Below are positions 9,231 through 16,923 of a stretch of 54,593 nucleotides of DNA, piece by piece (position 1 is the stretch's first letter; each line of letters starts with the position of its first letter). The stretch is from Bacteroidales bacterium (GTDB lineage: Bacteria; Bacillota; Clostridia; Lachnospirales; Lachnospiraceae). Location: contig JAMPFJ010000021.1 in assembly GCA_023664535.1 (NCBI GenBank), positions 1 through 54,593 on the forward strand, given 5' to 3'. The translations under genes were made by a program, and so were the position numbers. Below the pieces are notes generated by a model that did not search any database, was not told where the DNA came from, and was given only the letters and a program-made list of their open reading frames with translations.

Positions 9231-10901
9231 ATGCGAAAGCAGATTGGACAAGTGATTTTAGATAGTACATACTATACTGGAGAGGATAAGTATAGTGATG
9301 GGGAAATAGAGGATGTTCTTTTAGATGTTGTGAAAAGAGGAGAACAGCAGAAGATATTGTATTCTGATAATCGATGGCCCATTTTGTACCATTTGTCGGA
9401 TATTAGAGAAAATCTTTTGGAATGGTATCCATTTCGAGAAGATGCCAATATTTTAGAGATTGGTTCTGGTTGTGGAGCGCTTACAGGATTGTTTAGCAGG
9501 AAAGTCAGACATGTTACATGTATTGAATTATCAAAAAAACGCTCACTTATTAATGCATACCGAAATCAGGATTGTGCAAATGTGGAAATATTTCTTGGGA
9601 ATTTTCAAGATATTGAGGTGAAAGAAAAGTACGATTATATCACTTTGATTGGTGTGTGGGAATACTCGGGATTATATGTAAGCAGCAAAGAACCATATAA
9701 AGAAATGTTGAAGAAAGTGCAAGGTCTATTGAAGGATGAGGGGAAGATTATTATTGCAATCGAAAATAAAATGGGATTGAAATATTGGAATGGCGCAGTA
9801 GAAGACCATACAGGGAATCTATATGACGGGTTGAATGATTATGCAAATACAGACCAGATGGTAAGAACATTTTCTAAACCGGAAATAGAGGATATTTTTC
9901 AAGATGTGGGGATTGATAGGTATAGTTTTTATTATCCAATGCCGGATTATAAGATTCCTGAAAAAATATATTCTGATTGTTTTCTGCCGGTGCCCGGGAT
10001 GGAACGGAATTATGGAAAAGACTATGGCGGGAATAGAATATATCAGTTTAATGATGCAATTATATCTGACCAGGTATCAAAGGACGGAATGTTTTCTTAT
10101 TTTGCAAATTCTTTTTTAATCATTACAGGTGAAGATAAAGTGGAAAAGCATTTTGCAAAATATGGTAGGTGTAGAAAAGAAGAATTTAGGGTAAAAACAG
10201 AATTATTTGAAAAGGATAATTGTCGGTATATTAAAAAACAGGCGTTAAATGAACAGGCAAAACAACACATTTTATGTTTGAAAGAAAATGAAAGAAAGTG
10301 GAAAAGCTGTTTGCCCAATTTGCATTACTTAGAAGGATATATAGACGGAGAAGATTATGTCACTCCTTTTATTGATGGAGAAGATTTGGAGGTCTACTTT
10401 TATCGGTATAGGAATGATATAGAATTATTTATTGAAAAATTTTGTTATTATAAGGAGAAATATTTATTGCCGGATAATCAAAAATTTGATGTGTTTCATG
10501 TGACAGAGGATTTTATTTCTATATTTGGTGATTTATATCCTCAAAATCAAAGAACACTTAACTGTACAAATATAGATTTGATTTTTTCAAATTTAAAATT
10601 GGCAACGAATGGAGAGCTATATTGTTTTGATTATGAATGGGTTTTCGATTTTCCCATCCCATATGATTATGTGATTTGGAGAAGTGCAATGCAATTATAT
10701 TCACAATATAGGGCTTACCTTATGAAACATATGACAATAGATGAATTTCTTGTGAGAGCAGGTATTGAAAAAAAAGATTTATCTATATATATGAAGATGG
10801 AACAACACTTTAGTGAATATGTATTTGGTATTCAACAACGAGAATGTTATCTGAAAAACTATAAACAAAAGACGGTTAGACAAACAATTCGTTTTGCATA
10901 A
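9231..10901 (+). CDS. SAM methyltransferase fused to a kinase-like domain
   Basis: A 556-residue fusion. Residues about 40-260 are a class I methyltransferase: ANILEIGSGCGALTGLF is motif I, CIELSKKRS the acidic strand, and DYITLIGVWEYS the following strand. Residues about 300-540 resemble a protein/aminoglycoside-kinase fold: FRVKTELFEKDNCRYIKKQA could be the nucleotide-binding strands, and NIDLIFSNLKL...CFDYEWVFDFPIP resembles the HxDxxxxN catalytic loop followed by the metal-binding aspartate, with the first His replaced by Asn. A methyltransferase followed by a kinase recalls WbdD, which caps O-antigen chains by phosphorylation and methylation; no long C-terminal coiled coil is visible here. 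The capping role is inference. AAAGGCGG lies about 10 bases before the ATG. Confidence 0.75.
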   Translation: MRKQIGQVILDSTYYTGEDKYSDGEIEDVLLDVVKRGEQQKILYSDNRWPILYHLSDIRENLLEWYPFREDANILEIGSGCGALTGLFSRKVRHVTCIELSKKRSLINAYRNQDCANVEIFLGNFQDIEVKEKYDYITLIGVWEYSGLYVSSKEPYKEMLKKVQGLLKDEGKIIIAIENKMGLKYWNGAVEDHTGNLYDGLNDYANTDQMVRTFSKPEIEDIFQDVGIDRYSFYYPMPDYKIPEKIYSDCFLPVPGMERNYGKDYGGNRIYQFNDAIISDQVSKDGMFSYFANSFLIITGEDKVEKHFAKYGRCRKEEFRVKTELFEKDNCRYIKKQALNEQAKQHILCLKENERKWKSCLPNLHYLEGYIDGEDYVTPFIDGEDLEVYFYRYRNDIELFIEKFCYYKEKYLLPDNQKFDVFHVTEDFISIFGDLYPQNQRTLNCTNIDLIFSNLKLATNGELYCFDYEWVFDFPIPYDYVIWRSAMQLYSQYRAYLMKHMTIDEFLVRAGIEKKDLSIYMKMEQHFSEYVFGIQQRECYLKNYKQKTVRQTIRFA

Positions 10902-10953
10902 AATACAAAGTAAACGGAGAAGGGTATACCGGGCAAATTGAGAGGGATAGGAT

Positions 10954-12066
10954 ATGAAAATATTATTAATAGGCGAGTTTAGTAAAGTACATAACAATTT
11001 ACAGCATGGGTTGCAAAAACTTGGTGTAGATGTTACTACCGCTAATTTTGGTGATGCTTTCAAAAGGTTTCATAGTGATATAAAGCTTTTACAGATTCCT
11101 GCAGATGAGTATTATGATTGTTTGAGAAAAGAATATAGCAAGTATATTTATCATAAGTTTAGCAGTTATGATGTAATTCAATTTATGTCTGAGAAACAGC
11201 TATGCAGTGCTTATGGGTTTGAAAAGAATTTACCGATTGCGCTTGTTAAAAATGCAAAATTATCTGTACTTTTATCAGCAGGGTGCAATTATTATTATTC
11301 AATAGCAGACAAGATTCTGCCTGTAACAGCGTGCGAGGAATGCTTAAAATATGATAAAAAAAATAAATATGGGTGTGAGCATAGATATAACCCGGAAATT
11401 AGGAAATTGGCATATGCAATGCAAAAAAATGTGGACGTTATTGTGCCAATGGCATATGAATACTATATGTGCAATCAATATAGTGAATTTAAGGAAAAAG
11501 TAGTAGAACCCATAGATTTTCCCATTATCATAGGGGAAGAAAAAAATTATAAATTTAATGAAAGATTGATTGTATATCATCCATTAAATCGAGAGGGTTT
11601 TAAAGGAACAATTATGATAAGAAAAGCTTTCCGGATTTTACAACAGAAGTATGAAAAGCAGGTCGAATTTATTATAAAAGGGAAAATGCCTTTTGATGAA
11701 TACAATAAATTCATGAAAACAGTAGATGTGGTAGTAGACCAAAAAAATGGACAGACATTTGGGATGACATCACTATTGGCGATGGAGGCAGGGAAAATAC
11801 TTGTAACAAATAATTTTAGAACTGCCATTGAAGAGACAGAATATCAACATGTAAAAGCAGCACCTGCTTTTGAATTGGGAACAACTGTAGAACAAATAGT
11901 TGATAGTCTATCAGCAGTGGTTGAAAAAAGAGGAGAATTTGTTCGATTGGCAAAAAGAGGACATGAATATGTTGCAAAATATCATGATGATGAAATGATT
12001 GCTGGAAAGTTTTTAGATTTATATGAGAGAAAATTGTACGAAAAGCAAGGAAAGACAATTCATTAA
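10954..12066 (+). CDS. GT-B fold (family 4-like) glycosyltransferase
   Basis: A 370-residue GT-B type protein. The N-terminal half starts MKILLIGEFSKVHNNLQHGLQ, an acceptor-side Rossmann start with a GxxS/N loop. The C-terminal half has LIVYHPLNREGFKGTIMI near residue 210, FIIKGKMPFDEYN, and VVVDQKNGQTFGMTSLLAMEAGKILVTNN near 265-300. The last corresponds to the donor-binding ExGxP/E-A region of GT4 enzymes, with G-M-x-x-L-x-A-M-E-A-G. A cysteine cluster CNYYY...CEECLKYDKKNKYGC around residues 112-140 is unusual and could bind metal. It has no copy of the recurring Rossmann module found in its neighbours. GAGAGGGA lies shortly before the ATG. Substrate unknown. Confidence 0.78.
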   Translation: MKILLIGEFSKVHNNLQHGLQKLGVDVTTANFGDAFKRFHSDIKLLQIPADEYYDCLRKEYSKYIYHKFSSYDVIQFMSEKQLCSAYGFEKNLPIALVKNAKLSVLLSAGCNYYYSIADKILPVTACEECLKYDKKNKYGCEHRYNPEIRKLAYAMQKNVDVIVPMAYEYYMCNQYSEFKEKVVEPIDFPIIIGEEKNYKFNERLIVYHPLNREGFKGTIMIRKAFRILQQKYEKQVEFIIKGKMPFDEYNKFMKTVDVVVDQKNGQTFGMTSLLAMEAGKILVTNNFRTAIEETEYQHVKAAPAFELGTTVEQIVDSLSAVVEKRGEFVRLAKRGHEYVAKYHDDEMIAGKFLDLYERKLYEKQGKTIH

Positions 12067-12087
12067 TGTGAATGGAAAGGAAATTTT

Positions 12088-13305
12088 ATGTTTGAATTTT
12101 TTAAGATTGATAAAGACTTAACAATATATAGAAAAAATGATGTGATTATATTTGGCGCGTCAGGAGCAGGGCTAAAAGTAAAACATCTTTTAGAGCAGTA
12201 CGGAATAGAGGTTGCTGCATTTACTGACAATAATGTCAATAAAGTAGGGGAAAATATTGAGGGAGTTAAAGTTATTTCTGTCGAAGAATGTGTAGAGCAT
12301 GTTCAAAATAAACCGACAATCATTCAAATCGGGAGCACCTATGAAAAAGAAATTGTGAAACAGCTGAAAAATCAGGGTATCAATGAGTTCGTTTGGTATA
12401 GCGAGTTTTTGATTAGAATCCAAGAGTTAAGCAAATTCATATTTTTTTTACGGGAACCTGAAATAAATAAGCTCTTTGATGAGATACAATGGGGACGTAG
12501 ATGTTTTAGTCTGGCTGGCGAGTCTGCTACAATGTTTATTCAAGAGTATCAATATACAAATACGGTTCGATTAATGTTATCAGCAGCCAAAACTGGAAAT
12601 TGTACAATTCAAAACTCAGTAAGAAATAAGGAAAAGAGTATTTTACCGATTGTGCATTTTTGTAGTGAAATAAGCACTTTTATTCAAAAGTTTTCTGGGG
12701 GATATTCGGTAAAATTAATTATAGGTGTAAGGGATCCAATAAAGCAAAATATCAGTATGATGTATCAAGCTTTGGCAATGGGTGATCCAGGATGGTGTGC
12801 ATACTATGATTTAGATGCTTATTGGGAAGGTGGAGGCGATGTTAAGAAGATTTTTAATGAGTATGTAATAAAGAGCGATAAGGATTGTTATTTTACAAAA
12901 TATAAAGACATTAAAAAAGGTGACGGTCTTGTACAGCATTTTTTTGAGCAGGAAATAGAACCATTTTTAGGAATAGATATCTATCAGTATCCGTTTGATA
13001 AAGAGAATGGATATTCGATATATCATATTAGTGATAAGCTGGATATTATGATATATCAACTTGAGAAATTAAATAGTTTGGAAGCGGAAGTAGGTGATTT
13101 CTTAGAAATAGAGGATTTTGAGCTGGTAAAGGATAATGATAGTGCTGATAAGTGGTATAAAGAGAGCTATCAAAATGTGATAAAAAATATGCCCATTGAT
13201 AAGCAATATTATGAGGAATGTTATTCCGGTAAATACATTAACCATTTTTATAGCGCAGAAGATATTGATAAATTTAAAGCTCAATGGAAAGTTGAGGAGA
13301 ATTGA
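12088..13305 (+). CDS. Rossmann module plus sulfotransferase-like (NKWYS) protein, copy 1
   Basis: A 405-residue protein. Residues about 15-115 are the recurring module (DVIIFGASGAGLKVKHLL, FTDNNVN, IGSTYEKEIVKQL). The rest fits the NKWYS 'putative capsular polysaccharide synthesis' group with a sulfotransferase-like layout: LMLSAAKTGNCTIQNSV near residue 170 is placed like the 5'-phosphosulfate loop, and LIIGVRDPIKQNISMMYQ near 212 like the 3'-phosphate motif. DKWYKESYQN and KYINHFYSAEDIDKF near the end are family-typical. If active it would sulfate or otherwise modify a sugar; the donor is not proven. It is the first of two tandem copies whose ends are almost identical while the middles differ. 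Confidence 0.78.
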   Translation: MFEFFKIDKDLTIYRKNDVIIFGASGAGLKVKHLLEQYGIEVAAFTDNNVNKVGENIEGVKVISVEECVEHVQNKPTIIQIGSTYEKEIVKQLKNQGINEFVWYSEFLIRIQELSKFIFFLREPEINKLFDEIQWGRRCFSLAGESATMFIQEYQYTNTVRLMLSAAKTGNCTIQNSVRNKEKSILPIVHFCSEISTFIQKFSGGYSVKLIIGVRDPIKQNISMMYQALAMGDPGWCAYYDLDAYWEGGGDVKKIFNEYVIKSDKDCYFTKYKDIKKGDGLVQHFFEQEIEPFLGIDIYQYPFDKENGYSIYHISDKLDIMIYQLEKLNSLEAEVGDFLEIEDFELVKDNDSADKWYKESYQNVIKNMPIDKQYYEECYSGKYINHFYSAEDIDKFKAQWKVEEN

Positions 13306-13318
13306 GAGTTTTTAGATA

Positions 13319-13349
13319 TCCGTATATGAAAAATATCCGGAGCTTTTTA
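13319..13349 (+). terminator. Weak hairpin between the two NKWYS copies
   Basis: TCCGTATAT pairs with ATATCCGGA across a GAAAA loop, with one mismatch, and is followed by GCTTTTTAT. It may be a weak terminator or processing site between the paralogs; the run of T is short. Confidence 0.3.
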
Positions 13350-13366
13350 TATGGAAAGGAAATTTT

Positions 13367-14578
13367 ATGTTTGAATTTTTTAAGATTGATAAAGACTTAA
13401 CAATATATAGAAAAAATGATGTGATTATATTTGGCGCGTCAGGAGCAGGGCTAAAAGTAAAACATCTTTTAGAGCAGTACGGAATAGAGGTTGCTGCATT
13501 TACTGACAATAATGTCAATAAAGTAGGGGAAAATATTGAGGGAGTTAAAGTTATTTCTGTCGAAGAATGTGTAGAGCATGTTCAAAATAAACCGACAATC
13601 ATTCAAATTGGGAGCACTTATGAAAAAGAAATTGTGAAACAGCTGAAAAATCAGGGTATCAATGAGTATATTTGGTATAGCGAGTTTTTGAATAGAGTTT
13701 ATGCATTAAATAAGTACATATTTTCTCAACAGCAGCCAGAAGTGAATAAGCTTTTTGATAAATTGGAAGAAAAATACGTAAGTGCAATCAGAGATGAAAA
13801 ATCGGCAGCAATGATTATTCAAGAATATCAATATACAAACATAGCTCGCTTGATGCTGTCAGCGCCGAAAACTGGAAACAACACAATTCAACAATCAGTA
13901 AAAGAATGTAAGGGAAATATTTTGCCGATTGTTCATTGGCATACATTAATTAATATAGATATTCAGAGATTTCTTAATCAACTGTCGCTGAAGCTGATTA
14001 TCGGTGTACGAGAACCGATAAAACAAAATATAAGCTTAATGTATCAATCGTTAACGGCAGGCGAAACAGGGAAATGCGCATACTATGATTTGGATGCTTA
14101 TTGGCGGGGAGGAGGAGACGTTAAGAAGATTTTTAATGAGTATGTAATAAAGAGCGATAAGGATTGTTGTTATACGGAATTAAAGAAAAAGAGGCGGGGT
14201 GACGGTCTTGTACAGCATTTTTTTGAGCAGGAAATAGAACCATTTTTAGGAATAGATATCTATCAGTATCCGTTTGATAAAGAGAATGGATATTCGATAT
14301 ATCATATTAGTGATAAGCTGGATATTATGATATATCAACTTGAGAAATTAAATAGTTTGGAAGCGGAAGTAGGTGATTTCTTAGAAATAGAGGATTTTGA
14401 GCTGGTAAAGGATAATGATAGTGCTGATAAGTGGTATAAAGAGAGCTACCAAAATGTGATAAAAAATATGTGTATCGACAAACGATATTATGAGGAGTGT
14501 TATTCCGGTAAATACATTAACCATTTTTATAGTGCAGAGGATATTGATAAATTTAAAGCCCAATGGCAGGTTGATTGA
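13367..14578 (+). CDS. Rossmann module plus sulfotransferase-like (NKWYS) protein, copy 2
   Basis: A 403-residue paralog of the preceding gene, offset by exactly 1279 bases. The start region, including the ribosome binding leader ATGGAAAGGAAATTTTATG, and the first ~110 codons are nearly base-identical. So are most of the last ~150 codons. The central region (about residues 110-250) aligns without gaps but is clearly diverged, for example LSAPKTGNNTIQQSV against LSAAKTGNCTIQNSV and GVREPIKQNISLMYQ against GVRDPIKQNISMMYQ. That central part holds the presumed cofactor loops, so the two proteins may differ in acceptor or donor. It is the last gene of the glycan locus and ends 36 bases before a strong hairpin terminator. 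Confidence 0.78.
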   Translation: MFEFFKIDKDLTIYRKNDVIIFGASGAGLKVKHLLEQYGIEVAAFTDNNVNKVGENIEGVKVISVEECVEHVQNKPTIIQIGSTYEKEIVKQLKNQGINEYIWYSEFLNRVYALNKYIFSQQQPEVNKLFDKLEEKYVSAIRDEKSAAMIIQEYQYTNIARLMLSAPKTGNNTIQQSVKECKGNILPIVHWHTLINIDIQRFLNQLSLKLIIGVREPIKQNISLMYQSLTAGETGKCAYYDLDAYWRGGGDVKKIFNEYVIKSDKDCCYTELKKKRRGDGLVQHFFEQEIEPFLGIDIYQYPFDKENGYSIYHISDKLDIMIYQLEKLNSLEAEVGDFLEIEDFELVKDNDSADKWYKESYQNVIKNMCIDKRYYEECYSGKYINHFYSAEDIDKFKAQWQVD

Positions 14579-14614
14579 TGGAAATTACGAGACTCGAAAT
14601 TACTGTAAAACTAT

Positions 14615-14651
14615 AATAGCCTAACTTGAATAATTTTCAAGTTAGGCTATT
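14615..14651. terminator. Bidirectional intrinsic terminator
   Basis: A perfect 16-bp stem (AATAGCCTAACTTGAA with its complement) encloses a 5-base loop. T-rich sequence follows on the + side and AAAACTATA on the left gives a T-rich tail on the - strand. It sits between convergent genes ending at 14578 and 14679 and should serve both. Confidence 0.88.
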
Positions 14652-14678
14652 ATTTTGAAATCCATAAAGCCTAGTGCA

Positions 14679-15998
14679 TTACCCTATAATAAATGAATAA
14701 GAAGTGTCATTGATAACAAATGTATACGTTCCTAAACCATTATCGTCTTTCTGCGAAGTTAGCCATGCTGCTGTAAAAGTAATTGTATTATCAGTTACAA
14801 CAATCTTACCTCCGGTATATGCGCCAGCACCAGGCTTAAGAACATTTCCCTTAGGTGAAGTAATTTCAATACTGCCATTAGCCGGTTTAGCGCCTGTATA
14901 GGATATTACAATATCAGTAGTTCCGTTTGAAGAAGGAACAGATACCATTTCATCAACTATTTTGAAAGAATAGGTTTTGCCATTTAACTGGAATGAGTAA
15001 ATACCCAAACCACTATCATTCTTCTGTAAAGTTAGCCATGCTGCTGCAAAAGTAATTGTACTGTCAGTTACAGTAATCTTGCCTCCAGTATACGCACCAG
15101 CACCAGGCTTAAGAACATTTCCCTTAGGCGTAGTAATTTCAATACTGCCATTAGCCGGTTTAGCGCCTGTGTAAGGGATTGCAATATCAACCGTTCCGTC
15201 TGTAACAGGAGCCTCAAAGTGTTTTGTCAATGTCCATGTTACCTGTACACCAGGAGTTGCATCCTTTGCGGCAGCCCAATCTGCTGCAGTATTACATGCA
15301 CCGGATAAATTGAAGTCTAATGAATCAAATCCTGCATAGTCAGCAGCCTTAGCAGCATCTGTCAATCCATACTCATACTTACTGTTGGTAGAATCATAAG
15401 TTACTGCATAGGCATCGCTTGGAGCAGCGTCTAAACTGTCTGTAATCGTAGCGCCGTCACTGGATAATGCAGCTGTCTGGCTTCCGCTCTTTAAAGCAAG
15501 ATATACACTGGTGGTCTTGTCATCAGCGAAAGTGTCATCAGCAGCAAGTCCAATAGTATAGGAGCTATCTGCGGCAGTTAAATCCTGAGCAGCAGCAGTT
15601 AAAGTAACATCAACAGCAACAGTACCTTTGTTGATTGCAGTAAGTGCAGGACTGGAAGCCATATATTTCGTACTTCCATCAGTCTGCGGATTTGCAAAAT
15701 AAAGACCTTTTGCTGCTACATCAAAGGTTGCGTTGGTATATTTCTCACCATTCGTATCTTTAATCAATCCCTGTGGGTCTAAAATAAAGTTAAAAGTAGT
15801 ATCCCCTGTTGCAACAGTAGGAAGTACAACTTTAAATACATCCTTATTTACAATGCCTTCTACATTACCTGCACCGGTAATATCGCCCTTTGCTGCGGTC
15901 TCATCATCCACCTCTGTTGCAGATACAGAAAGCGGTGCGATGAGCATAGCGCCTGTCAGAGCAAGGGCCATGAATTTGGTTAAACTTGTTCTCTTCAT
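14679..15998 (-). CDS. Secreted surface protein with two repeated C-terminal domains
   Basis: A 439-residue exported protein. MKRTSLTKFMALALTGAMLI with cleavage likely near SVSA-TE forms a classical signal peptide; ATG at 15998 is chosen because it begins this peptide and has TTCCTCC (AGGAGGAA) just upstream. The middle (about 45-260) is Ala/Thr/Asp-rich and beta-like, containing KVVLPT...FNFILDPQGL. It ends VTWTLTKHF, reminiscent of WxL-type proteins but not diagnostic. Residues about 267-348 and 358-439 are two near-identical ~82-residue units (YTGAKPANGSIEIT, GNVLKPGAGAYTGGK), probably Ig-like or carbohydrate-binding folds. No LPXTG or transmembrane tail is visible, so attachment must be indirect. 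It follows the anchored 183-residue protein in a two-gene operon. Confidence 0.7.
   Translation of the reverse strand: MKRTSLTKFMALALTGAMLIAPLSVSATEVDDETAAKGDITGAGNVEGIVNKDVFKVVLPTVATGDTTFNFILDPQGLIKDTNGEKYTNATFDVAAKGLYFANPQTDGSTKYMASSPALTAINKGTVAVDVTLTAAAQDLTAADSSYTIGLAADDTFADDKTTSVYLALKSGSQTAALSSDGATITDSLDAAPSDAYAVTYDSTNSKYEYGLTDAAKAADYAGFDSLDFNLSGACNTAADWAAAKDATPGVQVTWTLTKHFEAPVTDGTVDIAIPYTGAKPANGSIEITTPKGNVLKPGAGAYTGGKITVTDSTITFAAAWLTLQKNDSGLGIYSFQLNGKTYSFKIVDEMVSVPSSNGTTDIVISYTGAKPANGSIEITSPKGNVLKPGAGAYTGGKIVVTDNTITFTAAWLTSQKDDNGLGTYTFVINDTSYSFIIG
14682..15200 (-). repeat. Two in-gene domain repeats of the surface protein
   Basis: Units at about 15200-14955 and 14927-14682 encode the same ~82-residue domain with only scattered changes. 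They are separated by a 9-residue linker rich in Val/Ser/Pro. High base identity suggests a recent internal duplication. Confidence 0.85.
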
Positions 15999-16083
15999 AA
16001 AACATTCCTCCTTGAAGTATAAAATTTGCAAACAATTCCATTTGCTATAGTTACATGGTGAGTACAGCGTACTTACCTGCCAT

Positions 16084-16635
16084 CTAATTTGCTATTACAA
16101 TAGATAGATTAATATTCAGCTTACTAATCGGTTTATCATTATCATCTAACAGATGATAAGTCAACACGCAACTGTAAGTCCCCTTGTCCAGAGGGGTATC
16201 CAAAGTAATATTTTCTAAATGGCTGCCTAATGGTATAATAGGCGATTCGTAAATCGTCTCCTGCGTATCAGAGCGGACAATGTCAAAATACACATCATTG
16301 GTATTGGAAGTGGAGTTTTCAACATATGCATTACTGGATGCCGCATCACCTTTGTCAAAATTCCACGTTGTATTCATCGTGACCTCATATGTACCTAATT
16401 GAACCTGCTGATTCTGCATATCGGAAAGAACCTCTTCCACGTTATCAGGGGTTACAACTACGTTTCGTTTTTCAGCGTCAGCAGACTGCCTGGTTAAAAC
16501 TAACACAAGAGCAGCAACTATTATAACGGCAACGATAAAACATACAACAATAGCAACAACATTATTTTTTGACTTATTCTCTGTATTTTGAGACAATTTC
16601 TGAGAGATTCGTTCCTGGCTTGATTCGTTTGACAT
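16084..16635 (-). CDS. Single-pass membrane protein with extracellular beta domain
   Basis: A 183-residue protein not assigned to a named family. The first ~33 residues are polar and charged, then residues about 34-55 (VVAIVVCFIVAVIIVAALVLVL) form one transmembrane segment. The rest is extracellular by the positive-inside rule. The outer part is beta-like: TYEVTMNTTWNF, then YESPIIPLGSHLENITLDTPLDKGTYSCVLTYHL, which resembles an Ig/fimbrial-type sandwich. ATG at 16635 is taken because GAGGAGGAGGAG lies just before it. It is the first gene of the - strand operon driven from the promoter at 16741-16770 and precedes the secreted repeat protein by about 85 bases. It may anchor or assemble that protein; this is inference. 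Confidence 0.65.
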   Translation of the reverse strand: MSNESSQERISQKLSQNTENKSKNNVVAIVVCFIVAVIIVAALVLVLTRQSADAEKRNVVVTPDNVEEVLSDMQNQQVQLGTYEVTMNTTWNFDKGDAASSNAYVENSTSNTNDVYFDIVRSDTQETIYESPIIPLGSHLENITLDTPLDKGTYSCVLTYHLLDDNDKPISKLNINLSIVIAN

Positions 16636-16740
16636 GAACTCCTCCTCCTCGTCACTACTTAGACATACCATGCCTTAAGTTTTATATCGGACTAATATCA
16701 GTAAAAATTTAGCCCTGAAACAAAAAAATGTTTCAATGCA

Positions 16741-16770
16741 ATACTACCATGGTTTACAAAATGGTGTCAA
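16741..16770 (-). promoter_or_regulatory. Sigma-A promoter for the - strand surface operon
   Basis: Read on the - strand, TTGACA (16770-16765) and TAGTAT (16746-16741) are separated by 18 bases. It lies about 105 bases upstream of the ATG at 16635 and diverges from the + strand promoter at 16801. Confidence 0.6.
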
Positions 16771-16800
16771 CTCTATATTTACCGCAAAAGTCAAAATGCA

Positions 16801-16829
16801 TTGTTTTTACATGGTGGCTGTGGTACAAT
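16801..16829 (+). promoter_or_regulatory. Sigma-A promoter for the ABC/surface operon
   Basis: TTGTTT and TACAAT are spaced by 17 bases, about 95 bases before the ATG at 16924. The close divergent arrangement with the - strand promoter suggests joint control of both surface-protein operons. Confidence 0.55.
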
Positions 16830-16923
16830 TTTTAAGAGAGAGTTTATGAACATGAAGATAAGCTGTTATAAAGCTGCTTTTTAATTTTAGAAAAGGGAAA
16901 GTATATAGGATAGGAGGTTTTGC

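Larger units (their letters stand above)
12072..14578 (+). repeat. Tandem gene-sized direct repeat with diverged core
   Basis: The stretch from 12072 repeats from 13351 with a constant offset of 1279 bases. Near-identity runs over 12072-12412 / 13351-13691 and again, with a short variable patch, over 12841-13195 / 14120-14474. The core 12413-12840 / 13692-14119 keeps the same length but is heavily substituted. The pattern fits a tandem duplication whose flanks were homogenised by gene conversion, or whose core was exchanged with a diverged allele. Confidence 0.9.
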
